Below are positions 11,697-21,591 of a stretch of DNA of 64,000 nucleotides, one piece after another (the stretch's first letter is position 1; every line of letters starts with the position of its first letter). The stretch comes from Mytilus galloprovincialis (taxonomy: Eukaryota > Mollusca > Bivalvia > Mytilida > Mytilidae): NCBI RefSeq assembly GCF_965363235.1, contig NC_134843.1, positions 88,817,795 to 88,881,794 on the forward strand, read 5' to 3'. A model generated the notes under the pieces. It saw only the letters and a list, made by a program, of their open reading frames with translations. It was not told where the DNA came from and searched no databases. The translations under genes and the position numbers were made by a program.

Positions 11697-11744
11697 GAGC
11701 GTCACTGATGAGTCTTATGTAGACGAAACGCGCGTCTGGCGTAC
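11697..11744 (+). ncRNA. Type I hammerhead ribozyme, array copy 2
   Basis: All core bases intact; loop II reads UAUGU instead of UAUGC. Confidence 0.85.
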
Positions 11745-12051
11745 AAAATTATAATCCTGGTACCTTTGATAACTATTTACACCACTGGGTCGATGCCACT
11801 GCTGGTGGACGTTTCGTCACCGAGGGTATCACCAGCCCAGTAGTCAACACTTCGGTGTTGACATGAATATCAATAATGTGGTCATTTTTATAAATTTCCT
11901 GTTTCCCAAACTGTAAATTTTTGAAAAAACTAAGGATTTTCTTATTCCAGGCATAGATTACCTTAGCCGTATTTGGCACAACTTTTTGGAATTTTGGATC
12001 CTCAATGCTCTTCAACTTTGTACTTGTTTGGCTTTATAAATATTTTGATAT

Positions 12052-12099
12052 GAGCGTCACTGATGAGTCTTATGCAGACGAAACGCGCGTCTGGCGTAC
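12052..12099 (+). ncRNA. Type I hammerhead ribozyme, array copy 3
   Basis: Identical to copy 1 across core and stems. Confidence 0.85.
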
Positions 12100-12406
12100 A
12101 AAATTATAATCCTGGTACCTTTGATAACTATTTACACCACTGGGTCGATGCCACTGCTGGTGGACGTTTCGTCACCGAGGGTATCACCAGCCCAGTAGTC
12201 AACACTTCGGTGTTGACATGAATAACAATAATGTGGTCATTTTTATAAATTTCCTATTTCCCAAATTTTAAATTTTTGAAAAAACTAAGGATTTTCTTAT
12301 TCCAGGCATAGATTACCTTAGCCGTATTTGGCACAACTTTTTGGAATTTTGGATCCTCAATGCTCTTCAACTTTGTACTTGTTTGGCTTTATAAATATTT
12401 TGATAT

Positions 12407-12454
12407 GAGCGTCACTGATGAGTCTTATGTAGACGAAACGCGCGTCTGGCGTAC
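12407..12454 (+). ncRNA. Type I hammerhead ribozyme, array copy 4
   Basis: Core intact although the rest of this unit carries several substitutions, for example AATAACAATA near 12221. Confidence 0.85.
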
Positions 12455-12761
12455 AAAATTATAATCCTGGTACCTTTGATAACTATTTACACCACTGGGT
12501 CGATGCCACTGCTGGTGGACGTTTCGTCCCCGAGGGTATCACCAGCCCAGTAGTCAACACTTCGGTGTTGACATGAATATCAATAATGTGGTCATTTTTA
12601 TAAATTTCCTGTTTCCCAAACTTTAAATTTTTGAAAAAACTAAGGATTTTCTTATTCCAGGCATAGATTACCTTAGCCGTATTTGGCACAACTTTTTGGA
12701 ATTTTGGATCCTCAATGCTCTTCATCTTTGTACTTGTTTGGCTTTATAAATATTTTGATAT

Positions 12762-12809
12762 GAGCGTCACTGATGAGTCTTATGTAGACGAAACGCGCGT
12801 CTGGCGTAC
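12762..12809 (+). ncRNA. Type I hammerhead ribozyme, array copy 5
   Basis: Core and stems intact. Confidence 0.85.
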
Positions 12810-13116
12810 AAAATTATAATCCTGGTACCTTTGATAACTATTTACACCACTGGGTCGATGCCACTGCTGGTGGACGTTTCGTCCCCGAGGGTATCACCAG
12901 CCCAGTAGTCAACACTTCGGTGTTGACATGAATATCAATAATGTGGTCATTTTTATAAATTTCCTGTTTCCCAAACTTTAAATTTTTGAAAAAACTAAGG
13001 ATTTTCTTATTCCAGGCATAGATTACCTTAGCCGTATTTGGCACAACTTTTTGGAATTTTGGATCCTCAATGCTCTTCAACTTTGTACTTGTTTGGCTTT
13101 ATAAATATTTTGATAT

Positions 13117-13164
13117 GAGCGTCACTGATGAGTCTTATGCAGACGAAACGCGCGTCTGGCGTAC
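13117..13164 (+). ncRNA. Type I hammerhead ribozyme, array copy 6
   Basis: Core and stems intact; loop II UAUGC. Confidence 0.85.
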
Positions 13165-13471
13165 AAAATTATAATCCTGGTACCTTTGATAACTATTTAC
13201 ACCACTGGGTCGATGCCACTGCTGGTGGACGTTTCGTCACCGAGGGTATCACCAGCCCAGTAGTCAACACTTCGGTGTTGACATGAATATCAATAATGTG
13301 GTCATTTTTATAAATTTCTTGTTTCCCAAACTTTAAATTTTTGAAAAAACTAAGGATTTTCTTATTCCAGGCATAGATTACCTTAGCCGTATTTGGCACA
13401 ACTTTTTGGAATTTTGGATCCTCAATGCTCTTAATCTTTGTACTTGTTTGGCTTTATAAATATTTCGATAT

Positions 13472-13519
13472 GAGCGTCACTGATGAGTCTTATGTAGACG
13501 AAACGCGCGTCTGGCGTAC
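13472..13519 (+). ncRNA. Type I hammerhead ribozyme, array copy 7
   Basis: Core and stems intact; the upstream flank shows TTTCGATATG instead of TTTTGATATG. Confidence 0.85.
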
Positions 13520-13827
13520 AAAATTATAATCCTGGTACCTTTGATAACTATTTACACCACTGGGTCGATGCCACTGCTGGTGGACGTTTCGTCCCCGAGG
13601 GTATCACCAGCCCAGTAGTCAACACTTCGGTGTTGACATGAATATCAATAATGTGGTCATTTTTATAAATTTCCTGTTTCCCAAACTTTAAATTTTTGAA
13701 AAAAACTAAGGATTTTCTTATTCCAGGCATAGATTACCTTAGCCGTATTTGGCACAACTTTTTGGAATTTTGGATCCTCAATGCTCTTCAACTTTGTACT
13801 TGTTTGGCTTTATAAATATTTCGATAT

Positions 13828-13875
13828 GAGCGTCACTGATGAGTCTTATGTAGACGAAACGCGCGTCTGGCGTAC
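13828..13875 (+). ncRNA. Type I hammerhead ribozyme, array copy 8
   Basis: Core and stems intact; it shares the TTTCGATATG variant with copy 7, suggesting these two units are the closest relatives. Confidence 0.85.
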
Positions 13876-13909
13876 AAAATTATAATCCTGGTACCTTTGA
13901 TAACTATTT

Positions 13910-14296
13910 GTCAATTTCTAATTGTAAGTCAAAATATTACGCAGACCTGGATCTGTACCCTATGTGATTCATGCTGATTTGTTGAGATTCCAACTGATAT
14001 TTAAAATTTCTTTCTGTTTTCTACTGTAACACCACTGTCCCATGTTGCAGGAGGGTTTATCAATCTCAAAGATGTGTATGCCCACCACCATTCTTTATGT
14101 TCCTGTCCGCAGTTTTAAGCCTGTATTTAAGCTATTGTCATTGGTTGATGTCTGTCATATTCGATTTTCGTTTATTTTTTTTCTGCAGAAGTACTGCTGT
14201 AGACTTTTCTTTTGAATTGTTTCGGGATTTGTCCTACTGGCGATCTAATATAGCTTTCTATACGATATTGATATAGCTTATTGTTGAAACAAAGAC
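13910..14296 (+). other. Unique spacer between two ribozyme arrays
   Basis: Non-repetitive within the window except for GTAACACCACTGTCCCATGT at about 14026, which resembles part of repeat R1. No gene seen. Confidence 0.5.
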
Positions 14297-14556
14297 GATG
14301 CCACTGCTGGTGGACGTTTCGTCCCCGAGGGTATCACCAGCCCAGTAGTCAACACTTCGGTGTTGACATGAATATCAATAATGTGGTTATTTTTGTAAAT
14401 TTCCTGTTAATAAAACTTTGAATTTTTCGAAAAACTAAGGAATTTCTTATCCCAGGCATAGATTACCTTAGCCAAATTTGGCCCAACTTTTTGGAATTTT
14501 GGATCCTCAATGCTCTCCATCTTTGTACATGTTTGGCTTTATAAATATTTTGATAT

Positions 14557-14604
14557 GAGCGTCACTGATGAGTCTTATGTAGACGAAACGCGCGTCTGGC
14601 GTAC
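14557..14604 (+). ncRNA. Type I hammerhead ribozyme, family A in mosaic array
   Basis: Same core and stems as the main array. Confidence 0.85.
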
Positions 14605-14827
14605 TAAATTATAATCCTGGTACATTTGATAACTATTTACAGTTGTTTATTTGTAAACAGTGAATTTATAAATATAACCATATCAATGACAATTCATGAA
14701 TTTAGGAATGTATCTCCCTCATGCAAAGCTCTGATTCCTTTCACGGATTTGGCTATACTTTTTGGACCTTTTGGATTATAGCTCTTCATCTTTTATATAA
14801 GCTTTGGATTTCAAATATTTTGGCCAC

Positions 14828-14875
14828 GAGCATCACTGAAGAGACATGTATTGTCGAAATTGCATCTGGTGCAAC
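14828..14875 (+). ncRNA. Type I hammerhead ribozyme, family B (three-base stem III loop)
   Basis: Core CUGAAGA (the change is at the variable position 7) and GAAA. Stem II is GACA/UGUC, stem I GCAUCA with UGGUGC, cleavage after AUC. Stem III is AU/AU on loop UGC, one base shorter than in the next copy. Confidence 0.7.
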
Positions 14876-14963
14876 AAAATGGTACCGTTGATTTTATTAC
14901 TACCACTGGGTCGATGCCTCTGCTGGTGGACTATTAGTCCCCGAGGGTATCACCAGCCCAGTA

Positions 14964-14983
14964 GCCAGTACTTCGGTACTGGC
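14964..14983 (+). ncRNA. Family B version of the UUCG hairpin
   Basis: GCCAGTAC-TTCG-GTACTGGC keeps a perfect 8-bp stem although several bases differ from family A, each matched on the other strand of the stem. Confidence 0.7.
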
Positions 14984-15180
14984 ATGAAAATACGGATTTT
15001 TTGTGTTTAATTATTAAAATTTGCTGTTACAAAATATTAGATATTATTATAAATTCAGGAATGTATCTCCCTCATGCAAAGCTCTGATTCCTTTCACGAA
15101 TTTGGCTATACTTTTTGGACCTTTTGGATTATAGCTCTTCATCTTTTATGTAAGCTTTGGATTTCAAATATTTTGGCTAC

Positions 15181-15229
15181 GAGCATCACTGAAGAGACAT
15201 GTATTGTCGAAATGCGCATCTGGTGCAAC
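15181..15229 (+). ncRNA. Type I hammerhead ribozyme, family B
   Basis: CUGAAGA, stem II GACA/UGUC, GAAA, stem III AUGCGCAU, cleavage after AUC, stem I GCAUCA/UGGUGC. Relative to family A, changes in all three stems are paired, and stem III stays self-complementary. Confidence 0.8.
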
Positions 15230-15421
15230 AAAATGGTACCGTTGATTTTATTATATTTATAAATTTACTGTTTACAAATTTTTGATTTTTTTGAAAAACT
15301 AAGGTTTTTCAACCTCAGGCATAGATTACCTTAGCTGTATTTGGGAAAACTTTTAGGAATTTTGGTCCTCAATGCTCTTCAACTTCGTACTTTATTTGGC
15401 CTTTTTAACTCTTTTGGATTC

Positions 15422-15469
15422 GAGCGTCACTGAAGAGTCTTTTGTAGACGAAACGCGCGTCTGGCGTAT
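15422..15469 (+). ncRNA. Type I hammerhead ribozyme, family C copy 1
   Basis: CUGAAGA core, stem II GUCU/AGAC with loop UUUGU, stem III ACGCGCGU, cleavage after GUC, stem I GCGUCA/UGGCGU. Confidence 0.8.
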
Positions 15470-15574
15470 ATACTAAATTTAGTCCTGGTATCTATGATGA
15501 GTTTACTTACAACCACTGGGTCGATGCCACTGCTGGTGGAGATTTATTTCCCCATGGGTATCAAAAGCCCAGTA

Positions 15575-15595
15575 GTCAGCACTTTTTGTGCTGAC
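15575..15595 (+). ncRNA. Family C version of the conserved hairpin
   Basis: GTCAGCAC-TTTTT-GTGCTGAC keeps the 8-bp stem with a further compensated pair, but the UUCG loop has become U5. Confidence 0.65.
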
Positions 15596-15787
15596 ATGAA
15601 TTATCATTGATATGGTTATATTTATAAATTTACTGTTTACAAATTTTTGATTTTTTTGATAAACTAAGGCTTTACTACCTCAGGCATAGATTACCTTAGC
15701 TGTATTTGGCAAAACTTTTAGGAATTTTAGTCCTCAATGCTCTTCAACTTCTTACTTTATTTGGCCTTTTTAACTTTTTTTGGATTC

Positions 15788-15835
15788 GAGCGTCACTGAA
15801 GAGTCTTTTGTAGACGAAACGAGCGTCTGGCGTAT
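15788..15835 (+). ncRNA. Type I hammerhead ribozyme, family C copy 2
   Basis: As copy 1, but the stem III segment reads ACGAGCGU, which breaks its self-complementarity while leaving the two closing pairs intact. Confidence 0.7.
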
Positions 15836-16155
15836 ATACTAAATTTAGTCCTGGTATCTATGATGAGTTTACTTACAACCGCTAGGTCGATGCTACTGCT
15901 GGTGGAGATTTATTTCCCTGTGGGTATCACAAGCCCAGTAGTCAGCACTTTTTGTGCTAACATGAATTATCATTGATATGGTTATTTTTATAAATTTACT
16001 GTTTACAAATTTTTTATTTTTTTTGAAAAAAACTAAGGCTTTTCTACCTCAGGCATAGATTACCTAAGCTGTATTTGGCAAGACTTTTAGGAATTTTGGT
16101 CCTCAATGCTCTTCAACTTCGTACTTTATTTGGCCTTTTTAACTTTTTTGGATTC

Positions 16156-16203
16156 GAGCGTCACTGATGAGTTCTTTGTAGACGAAACGCGCGTCTGGCG
16201 TAT
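16156..16203 (+). ncRNA. Type I hammerhead ribozyme, family C copy 3 (weakened stem II)
   Basis: Core CUGAUGA and GAAAC are intact, but stem II reads GUUC/AGAC, with one mismatch and one G-U pair. Confidence 0.65.
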
Positions 16204-16849
16204 ATACTAAAATTAGTCCTGGTATCTAAAATGAGTTTATTTATATCCTGGTCCTTGTACTCCTGGTATCTAGTTGTCTCATATCTGAGTTCAGTAGATA
16301 TACAGTCAGATCTTTACTATAACTGTGAAAATATAGATTTGAGAAAGAATGTATCTGATAATTACATTTAAATATTCAGGATGATAGAAATTATGAACGT
16401 CGGTATGGACAAGATTTGTTCCTTTCTGCGTTTTTGATCAGGCAGAATTAATACATGGGAGAGCATGAAGTACCATAAAAACAACAAGTCATATAATTTA
16501 AAAACCTAATTAGACTTTTTATACATACCAATTCACAAATAGGGGTATTGTTGTGGCTATTAAATAACAATTCTTGGTGTGTTTTTCGTGAAAGCATTTA
16601 TGTCATAGGTAAAATAGGCAGCTACTTCTCATTTAATTACAACAATCAAGTTGTTTATTGAAGTAAACAAAAGGTCATGATCTTGTGCAGTAGCTACTCA
16701 TCATCACCAATATAATACTTTTTTTTAAGGTGTAAAGGTTTTTTTCATATATTTTTGTCGAAGTTCTTTACTTTAAATCCTTTGGATGATGAATGTGTAT
16801 TGATTAGTATATTGGTGTTAAATACATCATTTGTTTTATAAGTTGTTAT

Positions 16850-17260
16850 TGGCTTTGAACTATCTTTCAATAACTGCGAGTACTCTCAGATCTGTTCTTT
16901 TTTGTGAGGTATGTAAATTTCTCTGCAACGTCCGGTCAGTGTTTTCGTTATATGCTTTTCTGCTTTGTATCGATCTGTTGAGTTAAGCCTTTCTCAACTG
17001 ATTTTTTTAATAGTTTGTTCCTATGGTGGCTTAAGCACCACTGTCCAAGGTAAGGGGTTGAGTGTGTTCATGTTAAACCCTGCAACCTTCTGTATTTTCT
17101 GTTCTTACTGAGAATCATGTAGTTCAGTGGTTGTCGGTCATGTCATAGATGAATTGTTTCATAGTTTTTATATCCAATTATTTGATATAGGTTTTTTCTC
17201 ATTGTTCAAGGCCATACAGTTGTCAATAATTGCTTATATCCACTTTAACTTTGATTGAAA
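16850..17260 (-). repeat. Dispersed repeat R1, diverged copy
   Basis: Contains complements of the R1 segments AGTACTCGCAGTTATTGAAA, GTTGAGAAAGGCTTAAC and the CCTTGGACAGTGGTG block. Non-coding. The flank 16245-16849 shows no gene. Confidence 0.55.
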
Positions 17261-17454
17261 GCTGTCTAATTGGCAAACATTCTGCATCTCCTTATTAATA
17301 TATATTTTGTATATTCTCTCCATTCCCCCTCTAATGTAATTTTTTTTTGAAAGAAGACAAAATGACACCAGAAGTTATAATTAACAGATGATTTTACGCA
17401 TTTATGAATAATGATTTGAATAACATTAGTTCTCATTGACAATAAAATTGAGAA

Positions 17455-17545
17455 TGGAAATGGGGAATATGCCAAAGAGACAACAACCCGACCATAGAAT
17501 AAAACAACAGCAGAAGGTCACCAACAGGTCTTCAATGTAGCGTAA
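17455..17545 (+). repeat. Dispersed repeat R4 (short)
   Basis: GCCAAAGAGACAACAACCCG and its surroundings recur at 38455-38545 (+) and 52440-52530 (-). Confidence 0.6.
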
Positions 17546-18100
17546 AGTTTGTAACCTGTTCCAATTGGTTTGGGACTGACTAATGTATTCATGCATTGTA
17601 AATTTCTAATTAGTTCGGAACTTTTAACTATGATATGATCGGTTACGTTATATTCTGACGATATTTCACAAACAAATAATTCCATCTAACAAGAAAATAA
17701 AATACTAATGAGAAATTTTGTAAATTATTTATTGTTATGTCTTGTTTATATGTTTTTTTTTAAAGACATTTAATAGGTCAGTAAAGGATGTTTTTGTTCG
17801 AGATTAAATGAATTTTCAAGTTCGCAGTTCTATTATTTATAGATAAAAGTGCAGTAGACGCTATTAAAAAATCGTAAGAAAATTTTCAGTAAATGCTATG
17901 TTGATGGTGTGTGATCTGGCATTTAAATATATATTTGTGAAGTTTTAAATTGGCTTCCGTTGATATTTAATCAGTAAAAAAAGGCAACGTCAAATTTAAG
18001 AGATTCTATTAAAAAACCTGATACAAAGTTACAAAATTACAATAATATAAAAGGCAGTTATTTTTACCGAACCTGATCTGAATTTTGACAATAACTTTTA

Positions 18101-18122
18101 AATGTCTCTTCAGTGATGCTCT
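18101..18122 (-). repeat. Isolated fragment of a family B hammerhead
   Basis: On the - strand GAGCATCACTGAAGAGACAT matches the 5' half of the family B ribozyme exactly, but the surrounding sequence does not match the rest of the unit. No functional ribozyme here. Confidence 0.45.
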
Positions 18123-18499
18123 AGGAAGACAGAATTGTTATAAATATAACGGTTAAGGGAAGCAAAAAAACAAATAAACCCCAAATTATGCCGAACAAAA
18201 TATATTGGGTTCAAATATTACACTTCGATCATCATGCTCTCCTCCATAAAATTGGTAGACCTGAAAAGGTCCTTCTCTTTAAAGACACTTAATATAAGAG
18301 GTTCTTAGCCATGTAAGACATCACAAAGATAGATCTTGCATTGAAGATCACGAAAATAAAAAACATGACCATGGATTGAAATCGTTATCAGGAATTGTAT
18401 AAGTCTCGAATTAAATTTCATGTTTTTTAACCCCATATTCAATTTTTTAATGTTAGAATATAATTATAAATATTCAGTTTCTCAAGGAGTTTCTTTTAA

Positions 18500-18795
18500 C
18501 TTCCCTTTCATGAATGTGACCTACCGAATTAGACTATTTACCGGATTTGTAATCACATAAGCAACACGACGGGTGCCACATGTGGAGCAGGATCTGCTTA
18601 CCGTTCCGGAGCACCTGAGATCACCCCTAGTTTTTGGTGGGGTTCGTGTTGTTTATTCTTTAGTTTTCTATGTTGTGTCATGTGTACTATTGTTTTTCTG
18701 TGTCTTTTTCATTTTTAGCCATGGCGTTGTCAGTTTGTTTTAGATTTATGAGTTTGGCTGTCCCTTTGGTATCTTTCGTCCCTCTTTTTTTACTC
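18500..18795 (+). repeat. Dispersed repeat R2, long copy
   Basis: Runs from ATGAATGTGACCTACCGAAT through CCACATGTGGAGCAGGATCT and GCCATGGCGTTGTCAGTTTG to TTTCGTCCCTCTTTTT. Closely matches the - strand copy at 44660-44985. Non-coding; family not identified. Nothing else is recognisable in 17546-19280 apart from this and the hammerhead fragment at 18101. Confidence 0.7.
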
Positions 18796-19279
18796 CAGAA
18801 ATTATCAAGAAAATGGCATTTTGGAAACATATGATAGTAATCCTTAGGGCTGTTGTAATAATGAAAATTTGAAATAATGCAGATCCCAGTTTTCTATAAA
18901 GATTTCAAACTATACTAGTAAATTGATAACTGTAAGTAAACACTATTTCTAGAATCTATTTTTACCAAACAACTAGATACATATCGATACTGAAGAATTT
19001 TCATAATATACTTGTTTATTTCCTGATTGATATATCATGATTTAGTTTAGATTTAATGTAATATACGAATGATTATCAGAGAATATTCCTAGATTTCTGG
19101 TAAAATAGATAAAGGGGCTCTTCACTAGAATGCTGAACTAGGGAAGTAATTTGTTAACAACAAGCAATGTATTGTTGATTAAAAAATAATAGATAAAATT
19201 ATAGTACATTACAGCATGTAAGGTACAGAATTACAACGAACACCTGCTATGAATTTACGACAGCACACTAGGACACCAA

Positions 19280-19640
19280 AAAACGAAGCATAATAACATG
19301 CCTCTTCATTGATGCCCGAGGCCGAAATATTTAAAAGTTCAAAGCTTATTAGCAGAATGAAGAGCTATACACCGGAAAAGGACAAAACAGTATGCCAAAG
19401 CCGTGCATGGTATAAGAGATTGACATGAGGGAGATTCCTTAACTTTAAATGATTTCATAAATTTTGTAACAACAAATTTTATTAACACAAAATCCGTATT
19501 TTCATGCCAGTCCCGATGTACTGGTTACTTGGATGATGATCACAGGCAGAGGCATCGACCCCCCAGTTGTTGTAAGAACATAAACGGTACCAATTTTACT
19601 GCGCACGATGCGCATTTCGACAATCAATCAACTGCGCGAC
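19280..19640 (-). repeat. Decayed family B ribozyme repeats
   Basis: Inverted relics of two B units: CTCTTCATTGATGCCCGAGG (ribozyme remnant) with the following body to about 19436, then a second relic with a TGCCAGTCCCGATGTACTGG hairpin and GGCATCGACCCCCCAGT (19500-19565). Another ribozyme remnant ends near 19630. Cores are mutated. Confidence 0.6.
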
Positions 19641-19798
19641 ACATGAAAGGATCAACGTCGCAAAAGTTTGAATTTCTTGTGACTTTAATATTATCATAGG
19701 TAAATTTAAAAAAAAAAATATTTGCCTTATTGACACGTACAAAAATGTTTGATTAGGACTGAGTTTGAAATGGTGTTATTTTATGTAATTTTTTACCA

Positions 19799-19845
19799 TA
19801 ATAGTTATCAAAGGTACCAGGATTATAATTTAAAACGCAGACATT
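19799..19845 (-). repeat. 5'-truncated 3' end of a family A unit
   Basis: AATAGTTATCAAAGGTACCAGGATTATAATTT is the inverted 3' end of the family A unit (given here in two pieces: AATAGTTATCAAAGG and TACCAGGATTATAATTT). The match stops just past the expected cleavage point. Confidence 0.6.
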
Positions 19846-20499
19846 GTGAACTGAGATTTAGAAGTAAATCTTTAGAATTTTTAAGAATCCACATCTGGTT
19901 GACACCACTGGCGAAATACATATCAACTCAACATCTTTTACCGTCGAAATATTAGTAGTCAACTCTTTAGAAAGTATTTAGCCGAAAATCTTGGTTATAC
20001 TGCTATGTATCGTACTTTACAATGCGTTTTGTGAATTTTTGGTATCTAGTATAAATAAAAGCGGTCAATTTTCTTCGGTTTCTTTGATAATGATACAATA
20101 GGAAAGCAGGACAGATTGTAATTTTCTAAAACTTTATCCTTTGAAAATGATGTTAAAGAATATGTAAGATTACCAATTTAGCTTTTTTAATGAGACATCC
20201 AAAATAAAGTTTTTACATATGAAGACAATATTATTGGAGGCTTTTTCAGCTGGAACGCAAACGTTCTTTCTTTTTTCACTCGCAATCATATTGCTGTAAC
20301 ATCTCACTTTGTTTTCAATGCCTTTGTAATATTAAAAAAAAATCATATCACATTTCATACGTCGGCAATGATTTGTTTTTGCCGAACACTGATGGCAAAA
20401 TGAGTTAAAAGAACAGGACCGACGCTTTGCTTTAACCATTGTGAAAGATGGGTGCATTTATTTGATGCCATTCAGAATTAAGAGTGTTAGTAATACTAA

Positions 20500-20600
20500 T
20501 TGGACTGTATCATTTTGGTCTTTTGTGGATAGTTGTCTCATTGGCAATTATACCGCATCTTCTTTTTTACATAGTTTTTGTTGTTGTTATGAGAAGAAAG
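20500..20600 (-). repeat. Dispersed repeat R1, short copy
   Basis: Complement of the block CCAATGAGACAACTATCCAC...CAAAATGA. The neighbouring 19846-20499 and 20601-20775 show no gene. Confidence 0.6.
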
Positions 20601-20841
20601 CTCTAATATTTATTTTATTTTCCTAAACTGTCCTGTACTATGTAGATAAGAATATACATGTTTATCCCATCTTTGATAAGCTTATATTTATTTCCAAAAT
20701 GTAACCCACACCCATGCATAAAATATGAAATGATCATTCCTTTAAGGGTAAAGCGAATAACAAAATCAAATCATATCATTCTTTATATTTAATATTTAAT
20801 ATTTCAGTAATGACCGTAATAAAGTTAACGATACCAATTTT

Positions 20842-20890
20842 CTTGCACCAAATATGCATTTCGATAATACATGTCTCTTCAGTGATGCTC
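20842..20890 (-). ncRNA. Hammerhead, family B, probably inactive
   Basis: CUGAAGA and GAAA persist, but stem II reads GACA/UAUC (one mismatch) and the cleavage triplet has become AUU in a weakened stem III/I context. Confidence 0.5.
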
Positions 20891-21193
20891 ATGGCCAAAA
20901 TATTTGAAATCCAAAGCTTATATAAAAGATGAAGAGCTATAATCCAAAAGGTCCAAAAAGTATAGCCAAATCCGTGAAAGGAATCAGAGCTTTGCATGAG
21001 GGAGATACATACCTTAATTTATAATATTTTCTATCAATGTGTAACAGCAAACTTTATTAACTAAAAAAAAATCCGTATTTTCATGCCAGAACCGAAGTAC
21101 TGGATACTGGGCTGGTGATACCCTCGGGGACTAATAGTAAACCAGCAGAGACATCGACCCAATAGTAGTGATAAAATTAACGGTACCAATTTT

Positions 21194-21241
21194 CTTGCAC
21201 CAGATGCAATTTCGACAATACATGTCTCTTCAGTGATGCTC
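21194..21241 (-). ncRNA. Hammerhead, family B
   Basis: Core intact, stem II GACA/UGUC, stem III AU/AU with loop UGC, cleavage after AUC, stem I GCAUCA/UGGUGC. Confidence 0.65.
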
Positions 21242-21542
21242 GTGGCCAAAATATTTGAAATTCAAAGCTTATATAAAAGATGAAGAGCTATAATCCAAAA
21301 GGTCCAAAAAGTATAGCCAAATCCGTGAAAGGAATCAGAGCTTTGCATGAGGGAGATACATTCCTTAATTTATAATATTTTCTATCATTGTGTAACAGCA
21401 AATTTTATTAACACAAAAAAAATCCGTATTTTCATGCCAGTTCCGATAACTGGCTACTGGGCTGGTGATACCCTCGGGGACTAATAGTCCACTAGAAGAG
21501 GCATCGACCAGTGGTAGTAAAAAAATTAATGGTACCAATTTT

Positions 21543-21591
21543 CTTGCTCCAGATTCGCATTTCGACAATACATGTCTCTTCAGTGATGCTC
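21543..21591 (-). ncRNA. Hammerhead, family B, altered stems I and III
   Basis: Core and stem II intact; stem III reads AUGCGAAU and stem I loses one pair (UGGAGC). Confidence 0.55.

Larger units (their letters stand above)
11068..13909 (+). mobile_element. Tandem array of eight 355-bp hammerhead-ribozyme repeats (retrozyme family A)
   Basis: Eight near-identical units follow one another head to tail; their ribozymes start at 11342, 11697, 12052, 12407, 12762, 13117, 13472 and 13828, a spacing of 355 (356 for the last, one extra A). Units differ by only a few substitutions. Each opens with ACCACTGGGTCGATGCC, carries a UUCG hairpin about 65 bases in, and ends GGTACCTTTGATAACTATTT. One type I hammerhead per unit, on the + strand, would let a transcript self-cleave into 355-nt monomers. 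Retrozymes, small non-autonomous retroelements that circulate as ribozyme-processed circular RNAs, have this design in plants and animals. Assignment to that class is inference; the repeat and the motif are seen directly. Confidence 0.85.
14297..16244 (+). mobile_element. Mosaic tandem array of three hammerhead families (A, B, B, C, C, C)
   Basis: In order: a 5'-truncated A unit (14297-14638), a 5'-truncated B unit (14639-14901), a full B unit (14902-15251), a 5'-truncated C unit (15252-15511) and two full C units (15512-15877 and 15878-16244). Full units restart with ACCACTGGGTCGATGCC or a close variant. Families share the opening and ribozyme layout but differ in the middle: B has CTCCCTCATGCAAAGCTCTG, and C has CCTCAGGCATAGATTACC with a 366-bp period. 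Both family switches fall near a TATAAAT block. Confidence 0.75.

Noticed and set aside
11066..13730. Repeated 60-80 residue - strand proteins (MKSIEDPKFQKVV...) as a gene family
   Set aside because: They are the antisense of tandem ribozyme repeats; their similarity reflects array homogenisation, some copies are broken, and no domain is recognisable.
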